The notes under the pieces: model-generated
Databases searched by the model: none
What the model was told of the DNA's origin: nothing
The model's input: only the letters and a program-made list of their open reading frames with translations
Program-made: the position numbers and the translations under genes
Assembly (NCBI RefSeq): GCF_035818675.1
Contig: NZ_JAYKZZ010000011.1
Span: 248,001-312,000 of the forward strand
DNA: 64,000 bases
Source: Parapedobacter flavus
GTDB lineage: Bacteria > Bacteroidota > Bacteroidia > Sphingobacteriales > Sphingobacteriaceae
Direction: 5' to 3'
In this document: in pieces, positions 42,456-51,257 of the stretch
Numbering within the stretch: position 1 is the stretch's first letter
Layout of the letters: the number at the start of each line of letters is the position of its first letter

Positions 42456-43544
42456 ATGGCAACTGAACCAACATACACGCCCAAAGACCCAGACATTCCT
42501 ATCAAGGAACTCATACTGGATATTCAAAAATGGGTACGCTACCTGTGGTCCAAATGGCTGATTTTACTAATAGCTGGTTTATTAGGGGGGGGGGTAGGTT
42601 TATGGTACGCCATTGTAAAAAAACCGGTTTATACAGCGACCACGACCTTTGTGTTAGAAGCAAGTGATTCCAAGAGTGGATTAGGTCGACTAGCAGGAAT
42701 GGCTGCGATTGCCGGTATTGATGTAGGTGGAAACGCAGGGGGGTTATTTCAAGGCAATAACATTTTGGAGCTGTACAGATCGCGTAAAATGCTGGAAAAG
42801 TCCCTATTGTCGAAGGTTCAGCTAGAAACAGATGAATTGTTAATTGAACGTTATATTGCATTCAATGGAATTAAGGAAGTTTGGGAAGCGCGGCCGGATT
42901 TATTAACTTTAGACTTTCACCAAGACCCTGCGTCGCTTATACCACAGGAGCGTCGGTTACGTGATAGTGTGTTGACATCATTTATTAGTGCCATTAGGAA
43001 AGATATTTTAACTGTGGAAAAAGTCGAGAACCTGTCGATTATTCAAGTAGATGTTGCGTCGCAGGATGAGATTTTTTCCAAAGAGTTTAATGAACGTTTA
43101 GTAAAAGAAGTAAACGAGTTTTATACTCAGACAAAGACCAAAAAGTCAGTAGATAATATAGCTATTCTGCAACAAAAGGCCGATTCCGTTCGTGCTGTAA
43201 TGACAGGAGCCATCTATGATGCAGCACACGCATCCGATATCACACCAAATATTAATCCGACTCGACAGGTCCAACGTATTGTGCCAACTCAACAGGCTCA
43301 ATTCTCTGCCGAGACGAATAAAGAAGTGTTGAATCAATTACAACAGAATTTGGAATTGGCCAAAATGTCCTTATTGCAAGAACAGCCACTAATCCAATTA
43401 GTAGACCAGCCTGTGTTCCCATTGAAGGTGGATCGCCTTGGTAAAGTAAAGGGTACCGTGATAGGAGGATTCTTCTTCGGTTTTCTAGCCCTTTTGGTGC
43501 TTATTGGACGTAAGTACATTAGAGACGTAATGGATACGGCCTGA
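42456..43544 (+). CDS. Wzz-like chain-length determinant protein, with a G10 tract
   Basis: 362 residues. Two transmembrane helices flank a periplasmic coiled region: TM1 at about 31-52 ('LWSKWLILLIAGLLGGGVGLWYAIV') and TM2 near 335-352 ('GGFFFGFLALLVLIG'). This is the Wzz/PCP layout without a tyrosine-kinase domain. By family it controls polymer length together with Wzy and the exporter five bases upstream. A run of ten G at 42585-42594 lies in the codons for LLGGGVG in TM1; loss or gain of one base would truncate the protein. GC content drops sharply from about this gene onward. Confidence 0.88.
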   Translation: MATEPTYTPKDPDIPIKELILDIQKWVRYLWSKWLILLIAGLLGGGVGLWYAIVKKPVYTATTTFVLEASDSKSGLGRLAGMAAIAGIDVGGNAGGLFQGNNILELYRSRKMLEKSLLSKVQLETDELLIERYIAFNGIKEVWEARPDLLTLDFHQDPASLIPQERRLRDSVLTSFISAIRKDILTVEKVENLSIIQVDVASQDEIFSKEFNERLVKEVNEFYTQTKTKKSVDNIAILQQKADSVRAVMTGAIYDAAHASDITPNINPTRQVQRIVPTQQAQFSAETNKEVLNQLQQNLELAKMSLLQEQPLIQLVDQPVFPLKVDRLGKVKGTVIGGFFFGFLALLVLIGRKYIRDVMDTA

Positions 43545-43622
43545 TGCGCGGAGCAAAGGAGAGAGTCTCTTGATTTTTTCTCGTAATGGAAATAACGGTT
43601 TCCTCGAAAAGATATAAATGAG

Positions 43623-43630
43623 TACTTTTG
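43623..43630 (+). promoter_or_regulatory. Internal -7 promoter element before the nucleotide-sugar dehydrogenase gene
   Basis: TACTTTTG matches TAnnTTTG, with TTTC about 20 bases upstream as a weak -33. It lies in the 143-bp gap before the ATG at 43688, so the sugar genes may have a second promoter. Confidence 0.5.
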
Positions 43631-43687
43631 TTGCTCATTCGTCATTGAAGCAATATGATGAAGTGCTTGGTATACTAATTTATTCAG

Positions 43688-45016
43688 ATGAGCAACAGTC
43701 ATTTATCAAAAATTGTCCAACCCCGGATAGCAGTAATAGGGCTTGGATATGTTGGCCTTCCATTAGCTATTGAGTTCGGTAAGAAATATGAAGTTTTAGG
43801 TTTTGATATTAGTGGAGAGCGTGTAAAAGAATTGTCGGAAGGCAAGGACCGTACTCACGAAGCTAACTTGAAGGATCTCCACGCCGCCATTTTGCAACAT
43901 AGTGGAGAAGAAGGGAATAAAACGAGAGAAATTGGCCTTTCTTTTTCATCCGATATGGCGGATTTAAAAGATTATGATACTTATATCGTTACCGTACCAA
44001 CACCGATTGATCAATTTAAAGCTCCAGATTTAACCCCATTAATTAAGGCATCAGAAATGTTGGGGACTGTTCTTTCAAAGGGTAATGTTGTTATTTATGA
44101 ATCGACTGTTTATCCTGGTTGTACTGAGGAGGATTGTGTGCCAGTTTTGGAACGGGTTTCAGGGTTAAGGTATAATATAGATTTCTTTGCAGGGTATTCA
44201 CCTGAACGTATCAACCCCGGAGACAAGATCAATACATTAACAAAGATTAAAAAAGTCACTAGCGGGTCTACCCCGGAAATTGCCGAGCGAGTAGACGAGC
44301 TTTATCAGTCAATTATTGAAGCAGGGACACATAAAGCACCAAGCATCAAGGTGGCCGAAGCGTCTAAGGCTATTGAGAACGCTCAACGAGACGTTAATAT
44401 TTCTTTCGTCAACGAGCTTTCCCTTATTTTTGACAGAATTGGTATCGATACCAACGACGTCATTGAAGCTGCGGCGACCAAGTGGAATTTTCTAAAATAT
44501 CAACCTGGTTTGGTGGGAGGCCACTGCATTGGGGTTGACCCATATTATTTGGCACATAAAGCACAATCTTTGGGCTATCATCCGCAAGTGATACTTTCGG
44601 GTCGCCGTGTTAATGACCAAATGGGCGCTTTCGTAGCCGATAAAGTCGTGAAATTGATGATTCAAAAGGATCACAAAATTAAGGATTCCCGCGCTTTGAT
44701 TATGGGAATAACATTTAAGGAAAATTGCCCCGACATCCGGAATACCCGAGTGGTCGATATTTATCATGAATTGGTGCAGTTCGGCCTCAGTGTGGATGTT
44801 TACGACCCATGGGCTGACCCTGATGAGGTAAAACAAGAATATGGGTTAGATATTCTTAATGAGGTGGATACGCACGTGGTTTACGATGCTATTGTCGTGG
44901 CAGTTGCGCATAGTGAGTTCCTAAAGTTTGACTATCAAAAAGTGAGGCGAAATAATGGTGTCATTTTCGATACCAAAGCCTGTCTTAATCGCGATCTTGT
45001 TGACGGAAGATTATAA
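43688..45016 (+). CDS. Nucleotide-sugar dehydrogenase, TviB/WbpA type (UDP-HexNAc 6-dehydrogenase)
   Basis: 442 residues. The Rossmann motif GLGYVG is at about 18-23 ('IAVIGLGYVGLPLAIEFGKKY'), 'VTVPTPID' and 'YESTVYPGCTE' follow, and the catalytic cysteine is Cys280 in 'GLVGGHCIGVDPYYLAH'. The C-terminal domain has 'ALIMGITFKENCPDIRNTRVVDI'. These features match Vi-antigen TviB and related enzymes that oxidise UDP-GlcNAc or UDP-GalNAc to the uronic acid using NAD+. It would supply a HexNAc-uronate for the polymer. Composition is AT-rich, in sharp contrast to the next gene. Confidence 0.88.
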   Translation: MSNSHLSKIVQPRIAVIGLGYVGLPLAIEFGKKYEVLGFDISGERVKELSEGKDRTHEANLKDLHAAILQHSGEEGNKTREIGLSFSSDMADLKDYDTYIVTVPTPIDQFKAPDLTPLIKASEMLGTVLSKGNVVIYESTVYPGCTEEDCVPVLERVSGLRYNIDFFAGYSPERINPGDKINTLTKIKKVTSGSTPEIAERVDELYQSIIEAGTHKAPSIKVAEASKAIENAQRDVNISFVNELSLIFDRIGIDTNDVIEAAATKWNFLKYQPGLVGGHCIGVDPYYLAHKAQSLGYHPQVILSGRRVNDQMGAFVADKVVKLMIQKDHKIKDSRALIMGITFKENCPDIRNTRVVDIYHELVQFGLSVDVYDPWADPDEVKQEYGLDILNEVDTHVVYDAIVVAVAHSEFLKFDYQKVRRNNGVIFDTKACLNRDLVDGRL

Positions 45017-45053
45017 TTTTTATTTGCTTAATGGATATTCATATTCAAGATAG

Positions 45054-46433
45054 ATGAAAATAAAAAACATATGCTGTATCGGAGCCGGCTACGTTGGCGG
45101 CCCCACCATGTCGGTAATCGCGCAGAAATGCCCGGACATCAAGGTAACGATCGTGGACATCAACGCCGAGCGCATCGCCGCGTGGAACGATGAAGACCTC
45201 TCCAAGCTGCCGGTATACGAGCCGGGGCTGGATGCGGTGGTGGCCGAGGCCCGTGGGCGCAACCTGTTCTTCTCGGCCGATGTGGATGCGGCCATCGCCG
45301 CGGCCGACATGATCTTCATCTCGGTGAACACGCCCACCAAGACCTACGGCAAGGGCAAGGGCATGGCGGCCGATTTGAAGTTCATCGAGCTGTGCGCACG
45401 GCAGATCGCCTCGGTGGCCAAGGACGACAAGATCGTGGTGGAGAAATCGACCCTTCCGGTGCGCACGGCCGAAACACTCAAGAGCATCCTGCACAACACG
45501 GGCAATGGCGTGGAGTTCCACATCCTGTCCAACCCGGAGTTCCTGGCCGAGGGGACGGCCATCGCCGACCTGCATGACCCCGACCGGGTGCTCATCGGCG
45601 GGGAGGACCAAGAGGCCGTGCAGGCATTGGTGGACGTCTACGCCACGTGGGTGCCGCGCGAGCGGATACTCACCACCAACCTGTGGTCCTCGGAGCTGTC
45701 CAAGCTCACGGCCAACGCGTTCCTGGCCCAGCGGGTATCCTCCATCAACGCCATCTCCGAGCTGTGCGAGAAGACGGGCGCCAACGTGGATGAGGTGGCC
45801 CGTGCCATCGGCACCGACAGCCGCATCGGCCCGAAATTCCTGAAGGCCTCCGTGGGCTTCGGTGGCTCGTGCTTCCAGAAGGACATCCTCAACCTGGTGT
45901 ACATCGCGCGCAGCTATGGGCTGCACGAGGTGGCCCACTACTGGGAGCAGGTCATCACGATGAACGACCACCAGAAGCGCCGTTTCGCCGACAACATCGT
46001 GCAGACCATGTACAACACCGTATCGGGAAAGAAAATCACTTTTCTGGGCTGGGCCTTCAAGAAGGACACCAACGACACGCGCGAGTCGGCGGCCATCTAC
46101 GTGGCCGATGCCCTGCTGAACGAAGAGGCACAGATCACGGTTTACGACCCGAAGGTGGGCGCCGAGCAGGTGTATGCCGACCTGGACTACCTCGGTACAC
46201 GCAGCCCGGAGGCGAACCGCAGGCTGGTAACGGTGGTGACGGATCCGTACGAGGCGGCCGACCGGGCACACGCCATCGCCGTGCTCACCGAGTGGGATGA
46301 GTTCAAGGCCTACGACTGGCGCCGCATCAAGGAGCACATGATGAAGCCCGCATTTGTGTTCGACGGCCGCAAACTCCTCGGCGGGAATGATCTCCCAGCT
46401 ATTGGATTCCAGTATTACGCAATAGGAGAATAA
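45054..46433 (+). CDS. ugd: UDP-glucose 6-dehydrogenase (animal/plant-like type), GC-rich
   Basis: 459 residues. 'ICCIGAGYVGGPTMSVIAQKCP' is the Rossmann start, followed by 'ISVNTPTK', 'VEKSTLPVRTAETL' and 'LSNPEFLAEGTAIADL'. The catalytic cysteine is Cys273 in 'SVGFGGSCFQKDILNLVYI'. This long form resembles the eukaryotic-type UGDH clade more than the shorter bacterial Ugd. It oxidises UDP-glucose to UDP-glucuronate using two NAD+. The coding sequence is strongly GC-rich while both neighbours are AT-rich; the change is abrupt at the 5' end and falls within the last 15 codons at the 3' end. This points to separate acquisition or replacement. A 430-residue antisense frame is a shadow. Confidence 0.92.
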   Translation: MKIKNICCIGAGYVGGPTMSVIAQKCPDIKVTIVDINAERIAAWNDEDLSKLPVYEPGLDAVVAEARGRNLFFSADVDAAIAAADMIFISVNTPTKTYGKGKGMAADLKFIELCARQIASVAKDDKIVVEKSTLPVRTAETLKSILHNTGNGVEFHILSNPEFLAEGTAIADLHDPDRVLIGGEDQEAVQALVDVYATWVPRERILTTNLWSSELSKLTANAFLAQRVSSINAISELCEKTGANVDEVARAIGTDSRIGPKFLKASVGFGGSCFQKDILNLVYIARSYGLHEVAHYWEQVITMNDHQKRRFADNIVQTMYNTVSGKKITFLGWAFKKDTNDTRESAAIYVADALLNEEAQITVYDPKVGAEQVYADLDYLGTRSPEANRRLVTVVTDPYEAADRAHAIAVLTEWDEFKAYDWRRIKEHMMKPAFVFDGRKLLGGNDLPAIGFQYYAIGE

Positions 46434-46483
46434 GTCATGAAGAAGAATTCATATTCCCTGAAATACAAGATCAGGGTATCAAC

Positions 46484-47362
46484 ATGAAAGGGATTATTTT
46501 AGCCGGAGGTTCAGGTACGCGGTTACATCCATTGACAGAAGTGATCTCTAAACAATTGTTGCCCGTACATGATAAACCTATGATTTATTATCCGCTGTCT
46601 ACATTAATGCTTGCGGACATCCGCGATATTCTGATTATTTCCACACCCCAAGATTTACCGTTGTTTCAGAAATTGCTGGGAAATGGTAGTAGGTTCGGAG
46701 TAAATCTTCAATATGCTGAACAACCTTCTCCGGATGGTCTGGCTCAGGCATTTATAATTGGTGAAAAGTTTATCGGAGACGATGATGTTTGTTTAGTGTT
46801 GGGCGATAATTTATTTTACGGGCACGGATTTCCGGGTTTACTAAAAAGTGCAGTCAATCGCGTATCAATTCAACGAAAGGCAGCCGTATTCGGTTATTAT
46901 GTGAGCGATCCTAAACGGTACGGTGTAGCGGAGTTTGATGAAAACAAGAGTGTATTGTCTATTGAAGAAAAACCCGACATTCCTAAGTCTAATTATGCTG
47001 TTGTCGGATTATATTTTTATCCTAACGATGTCATTTCGGTGGCAAAGGGGATAAAGCCTTCCGCCCGGGGTGAATTAGAAATCACGAGCGTTAATCAGGT
47101 TTACTTAGGACGAGGAAGGTTAACCATTGAGCTTTTGGGCCGGGGTTTTGCATGGCTAGATACTGGTACGCACGAAGCGCTTAGTGAAGCAGCTCATTTT
47201 GTTCATGCTATAGAGAAAAGACAAGGATTGAAAATTTCATGTTTGGAAGAGATCGCTTGGCGGAAAAAATGGCTGGAGACTGCAACGGTTGACGAGATAA
47301 TTGCGGATAAAAAGAGTACTTATTACGAGTATCTCAAGAAAATTATAGGTTCCGGCCGATGA
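46484..47362 (+). CDS. rfbA: Glucose-1-phosphate thymidylyltransferase
   Basis: 292 residues, the usual length. 'KGIILAGGSGTRLHPLTEVISKQLLPVHDKPMIYYPL' is the nucleotidyltransferase signature, followed by 'EQPSPDGLAQAFIIGE', 'LVLGDNLFYGHG' and 'WLDTGTHEALSEAAHFV'. It joins dTTP and glucose-1-phosphate to give dTDP-glucose, the entry compound for the deoxysugar genes at 48868-52341. The 4,6-dehydratase RmlB is not in this window and must be elsewhere. Its stop overlaps the flippase start by 4 bp (ATGA). Confidence 0.95.
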   Translation: MKGIILAGGSGTRLHPLTEVISKQLLPVHDKPMIYYPLSTLMLADIRDILIISTPQDLPLFQKLLGNGSRFGVNLQYAEQPSPDGLAQAFIIGEKFIGDDDVCLVLGDNLFYGHGFPGLLKSAVNRVSIQRKAAVFGYYVSDPKRYGVAEFDENKSVLSIEEKPDIPKSNYAVVGLYFYPNDVISVAKGIKPSARGELEITSVNQVYLGRGRLTIELLGRGFAWLDTGTHEALSEAAHFVHAIEKRQGLKISCLEEIAWRKKWLETATVDEIIADKKSTYYEYLKKIIGSGR

Positions 47363-48825
47363 GTTTACGAGGTAAAACTATCTCCGGCCTGTTTTGGACC
47401 TTTAGCCAGCAATTCAGTGTAAAGGCGATAAATTTTGTAGTCCAGATTGTCTTGGCAAGAATTTTATTGCCCGAAGATTTCGGGTTGATTGCTATGCTGT
47501 CCGTTTTCATGGCAATCGGCTCTACGTTAATGGATAGTGGGCTTACATCGTCACTGATACGGACGAAAGAGGCAGATGAACAAGATTTTTCAACCGTATT
47601 TTATATGAATTTGGTTGCAAGTCTGTTGGTTTATCTTTTAATATTTGTTTCAGCGCCGTTTATTGCATTGTTTTTCAATCAGCCATTGCTCGAAGATATT
47701 GTTCGTGTTTATACACTCACATTTGTTATCCGCGCTTTCTCACAAGTACAGAATACCCGCCTTACCAAGGCAATGAATTTTAAATTACAGATGACAATTC
47801 AGATTCCGTCTGTTATCATTGGGGGAGGTATTGGTATTTTGTTGGCCTACCGGGGAATGGGGGTTTGGGCACTGGTATGGATGAATATTGTGCAGGCTAT
47901 TTTATCTTCATTACAATTGTGGTTGCGGAGTGGTTGGACACCAAAATTTATTTTCAATATGGAAAAGTTGAGATACCATTTCAACTTCGGGTATAAACTT
48001 ACATTATCCGGTCTGCTGAATACCATCTTTACCAATGTATACAACCTGGTAATCGGGAAATATTTTTCTGCCGCGCAATTGGGCTACTATAATCGTGCAG
48101 ATACGTTAAGGATGTTTCCGGTACTGAATTTATCCAGTGCGCTAAATAAGGTTACGTACCCCATGTTCGCTTCTATTCAAGATGACAATGTGAAATTGAG
48201 GAAAGCCTATCAGATTTTAATGCAGCAGGTCTTATATTGGCTAGCCCCGGTTATGGCACTTCTTATTGTCTTGGCAGAGCCCTTGTTTCGATTTATTCTG
48301 ACCGAAAAGTGGTTGCCAGCCGTGCCTTATTTTCAGCTATTGTGCCTTTCTGGTGTATTGTATCCCATACACGCATACAATTTGAATATATTGAATGTGA
48401 AGGGACGAAGTGATTTATTCTTGCGTTTGGAGATAATAAAGAAAGCAATCATTGCCGTTGGAATTATCTGCGCCGTCCCGTTCGGAATATACGGGTTGTT
48501 GTATTTTCAACTTGTCAGTACGGTACTTGCCTATTTTATCAATACCCACTATAGTGGACGGATGATCAATTATAGTACCGGAAGGCAGTTTCTAGACATT
48601 ATTCCTACATTGGTTTTGGCCGCGGGCGTTGGAGTCATCGCGTGGATACTATATATTTACATGATTTCCCGATTTTGCATAGCCGACATAGGAGTCATAC
48701 TATTGATTGGAATAGTTTATATGTTTTGCTACCTTAGTATTAGTATTGTTTTGAAATTCCCTGCCTTTCTCGAATTTAAAAGACTATTTTTAGCACGATT
48801 CATGAAAAATATGAATTCACCCTAA
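47359..48825 (+). CDS. Wzx-type polysaccharide flippase (WzxC-like, MOP superfamily)
   Basis: 488 residues with about 14 hydrophobic helices. The start 'LRGKTISGLFWTFSQQFSVKAINFVVQIVLARILLPEDFGLIAML' is typical of the WzxC/polysaccharide_synt branch, and 'YFSAAQLGYYNRADTLRMFPV' is a recurrent motif of the family. It would flip lipid-linked repeat units across the inner membrane to be polymerised by the EpsG-type protein at 59642. It overlaps rfbA by 4 bp. Confidence 0.9.
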   Translation: MSLRGKTISGLFWTFSQQFSVKAINFVVQIVLARILLPEDFGLIAMLSVFMAIGSTLMDSGLTSSLIRTKEADEQDFSTVFYMNLVASLLVYLLIFVSAPFIALFFNQPLLEDIVRVYTLTFVIRAFSQVQNTRLTKAMNFKLQMTIQIPSVIIGGGIGILLAYRGMGVWALVWMNIVQAILSSLQLWLRSGWTPKFIFNMEKLRYHFNFGYKLTLSGLLNTIFTNVYNLVIGKYFSAAQLGYYNRADTLRMFPVLNLSSALNKVTYPMFASIQDDNVKLRKAYQILMQQVLYWLAPVMALLIVLAEPLFRFILTEKWLPAVPYFQLLCLSGVLYPIHAYNLNILNVKGRSDLFLRLEIIKKAIIAVGIICAVPFGIYGLLYFQLVSTVLAYFINTHYSGRMINYSTGRQFLDIIPTLVLAAGVGVIAWILYIYMISRFCIADIGVILLIGIVYMFCYLSISIVLKFPAFLEFKRLFLARFMKNMNSP

Positions 48826-48867
48826 CGGATAGCTTTCTTTAGGCAGTGTGCATCTGAAATAAAACAT

Positions 48868-50274
48868 ATGGATAATAACATTAATTCAGCCCTTTTAACG
48901 AGTTTGCTAGATAAAGAGCGGAGCTTGTACTCCACTGAATATGCGTTACAATGGATTAGGGAGCAAAACGACAAAGTTACCGTTCATGTGAACCAGATTC
49001 CATTTAAGGAGCTACGAAACTGGGGTTTTGATAATTTGTCATTGAGACATCAATCCAGTAAATTTTTCTCGATTGACGGTATTCAGGTTAATACAAATTA
49101 TGGCCGCATAAATTCATGGCAACAACCGATCATTAATCAGCCCGAGATCGGGTATCTAGGAATTTTAACGAAAGAAATCAATGGAGTATTGCATTTTTTG
49201 ATGCAGGCGAAAATAGAACCCGGAAATATCAACCATGTACAGCTTTCACCTACATTACAGGCAACGAAGAGCAATTATTCGCGAGTGCATCAAGGGAATG
49301 CCCCGGCATACCTAGCATATTTTCAGCAAGCTAAGCGGGAGGATATCCTGTTCGACCAACTTCAATCGGAACAAGGAGCAAGATTCCTGAAGAAGCGAAA
49401 CAGAAATATCATTATTCAGGTGGATGGGGATGTCGAGGTGTTGGATAATTTTATCTGGCTTACCTTGTCACAAATCAAGGAATTAATGAAATATGATAAT
49501 GTCGTGAATATGGATACACGTACCGTCATATCGGGGATACCACTTGAGAGCGGACAGGAAATCAGCCAATACGAAGATAATATCGTAAAGAATGGTTTCT
49601 CCAATAATATATTGTGGTCGCTTGCGAATGAATCTTCTGGCGTTAATTCGCTGAATGATATCATTCTCTTTATCACCAACCTTAAATGTACCTATGAGTT
49701 GGATGTAAAGCAGGTTCCGCTTTCCGCTTTACAAAGTTGGGTTGTTGAAGAAAGTGTTATACGCCATGTGGATCGTAAATACTTTGAAATCATTGCCGCA
49801 GATATCGAGATAGACAATAGGGAGGTGGTCCATTGGTCACAACCGATGGTTAAACCTGCACAAGAAGGGATCTGTGCATTTGTTTGTAAGGAAATGGGAG
49901 GCGTTATCCATTTTGTCGTTCAAGCCAAACTGGAATGTGGTAATTTTGACATCATTGAATTAGCTCCTACCGTTCAATGTCTTACAGGTAGTTACGATAA
50001 TCCCAGGTCGAAGGAGGTTTTGCCATTTTTGAACTATGTACTAAATGTCAATAAAGAAAAGGTAATTTTTGACACCTACCAATCAGAGGAAGGGGGGCGG
50101 TTTTATCAGGAACAGAACAGAAGCATGATTATATTAGCTGGCGATGAAATAGGGGTACAACTGCCCGCTAACTATATCTGGATGACATACGGCCAACTCC
50201 AGACATTCATAAAACTTAATAATTATATCAATATCCAAGCAAGAAGTCTATTGTCGGCAATCGCTTTTGTATAA
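48868..50274 (+). CDS. NDP-hexose 2,3-dehydratase
   Basis: 468 residues formed of two homologous halves. Compare 'VHVNQIPFKELRNWGFDNLSLRHQSSKFFSIDGIQV' (about 35-70) with 'LDVKQVPLSALQSWVVEESVIRHVDRKYFEIIAADIEI' (about 270-305), and 'HFLMQAKIEPGNINHVQLSPTLQAT' with 'HFVVQAKLECGNFDIIELAPTVQC'. This internal duplication is the signature of the TylX3/EvaA/SpnO family, which removes the C2 hydroxyl of dTDP-4-keto-6-deoxyglucose to give the 3,4-diketo-2,6-dideoxy sugar. These enzymes are best known from antibiotic sugar pathways and less common in capsule loci. The stop TAATG overlaps the next start. Confidence 0.9.
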   Translation: MDNNINSALLTSLLDKERSLYSTEYALQWIREQNDKVTVHVNQIPFKELRNWGFDNLSLRHQSSKFFSIDGIQVNTNYGRINSWQQPIINQPEIGYLGILTKEINGVLHFLMQAKIEPGNINHVQLSPTLQATKSNYSRVHQGNAPAYLAYFQQAKREDILFDQLQSEQGARFLKKRNRNIIIQVDGDVEVLDNFIWLTLSQIKELMKYDNVVNMDTRTVISGIPLESGQEISQYEDNIVKNGFSNNILWSLANESSGVNSLNDIILFITNLKCTYELDVKQVPLSALQSWVVEESVIRHVDRKYFEIIAADIEIDNREVVHWSQPMVKPAQEGICAFVCKEMGGVIHFVVQAKLECGNFDIIELAPTVQCLTGSYDNPRSKEVLPFLNYVLNVNKEKVIFDTYQSEEGGRFYQEQNRSMIILAGDEIGVQLPANYIWMTYGQLQTFIKLNNYINIQARSLLSAIAFV

Positions 50275-51257
50275 TGGAAAGAAAGGTACACATAGGCGTT
50301 TTAGGCGCCGCAAATATTGCAATCAGGTCTGTTATACCTGCAATTCAACAACTCAATGATTGTTTTGAATTGGTAGGAGTTGCCAGTCGAGAGGTGGCTG
50401 GGTCGCAATCAAAGTTATCTCATTTGAATACGAAAGTAGTTGATGGGTATAGTAATATACTAAATCGTAAATATATTGATGCGGTATATATCCCTCTGCC
50501 CAATTCTCTGCACTACGAGTGGGTAAAGACTGCTTTGGAGCGAGGCATTCATGTATTAGTGGAGAAGTCGTTGGCGTGTACCTATGATGAGGTTGTTGAA
50601 TTGAACAAGATCGCGGAAGCTAATAACTTGGTGTTAATCGAAAACTTCCAGTTTCGGTTCCATTCGCAGTTAGCCTATATCCGAAACCTTTTACTACAAG
50701 GTACATTGGGTGACTTGAGGATTGTGCGGAGTACATTTTGTTTTCCACCGTTCCCTGACCCCGATAATATTCGGTATCAACGGGCGCTGGGAGGAGGAGC
50801 GTTGCTCGACGCAGGGGCATACCCTATCAAATTATCGCAGCTCATTTTAGGAAATGACTTAACGGTAACCTCAGCTACACTGAATTCAGGTGAGGATAAA
50901 GGTGTAGATATCTGGGGAGGAGCTTACCTAAAGCAAAGAAATGGCACACTTTTTTCTCAGGTAGCTTTCGGTTTTGATAATTATTATCAATGTAATTTGG
51001 AAATCATTGGTACAAAGGGTAAGCTGTTTACGAACAGGATATTCACGGCAGGTGAAAAAGTAAAACCCTTACTTCTGATAGAGACCCAGGAAAACGGGCG
51101 GCAGGAGATTACCTTAGAACCGGATAACCATTTTAAAAACATGCTGTATTATTTCTATGAGGTTACTACTAATGTAAAGGAAAGAGAGCAGGAATATGCT
51201 GCAAATATTAATCAAGCAAGATTATTAAAAAAATTAAGAGAAAAATCATATGAGTAA
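50274..51257 (+). CDS. Gfo/Idh/MocA oxidoreductase, probable dTDP-sugar 3-ketoreductase
   Basis: 327 residues. 'HIGVLGAANIAIRSVIPAIQQL' is the Rossmann glycine-rich start, and 'HVLVEKSLACTYDEVVEL' carries the conserved Glu-Lys pair. 'GALLDAGAYPIKLSQLILG' is the substrate-side motif with the conserved Asp-x-x-x-Tyr. Immediately after a 2,3-dehydratase, the best inference is reduction of the unstable 3,4-diketo product at C3, as KijD10-type enzymes do. Its start overlaps the dehydratase stop by one base, and its end overlaps the aminotransferase by eight, so the three should be made together. Confidence 0.82.
   Translation: MERKVHIGVLGAANIAIRSVIPAIQQLNDCFELVGVASREVAGSQSKLSHLNTKVVDGYSNILNRKYIDAVYIPLPNSLHYEWVKTALERGIHVLVEKSLACTYDEVVELNKIAEANNLVLIENFQFRFHSQLAYIRNLLLQGTLGDLRIVRSTFCFPPFPDPDNIRYQRALGGGALLDAGAYPIKLSQLILGNDLTVTSATLNSGEDKGVDIWGGAYLKQRNGTLFSQVAFGFDNYYQCNLEIIGTKGKLFTNRIFTAGEKVKPLLLIETQENGRQEITLEPDNHFKNMLYYFYEVTTNVKEREQEYAANINQARLLKKLREKSYE

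Noticed and set aside
46437..46487. Short frame MKKNSYSLKYKIRVST before rfbA
   Set aside because: At 16 codons, with no ribosome-binding site and no known counterpart, it is probably chance or debris at the composition boundary.
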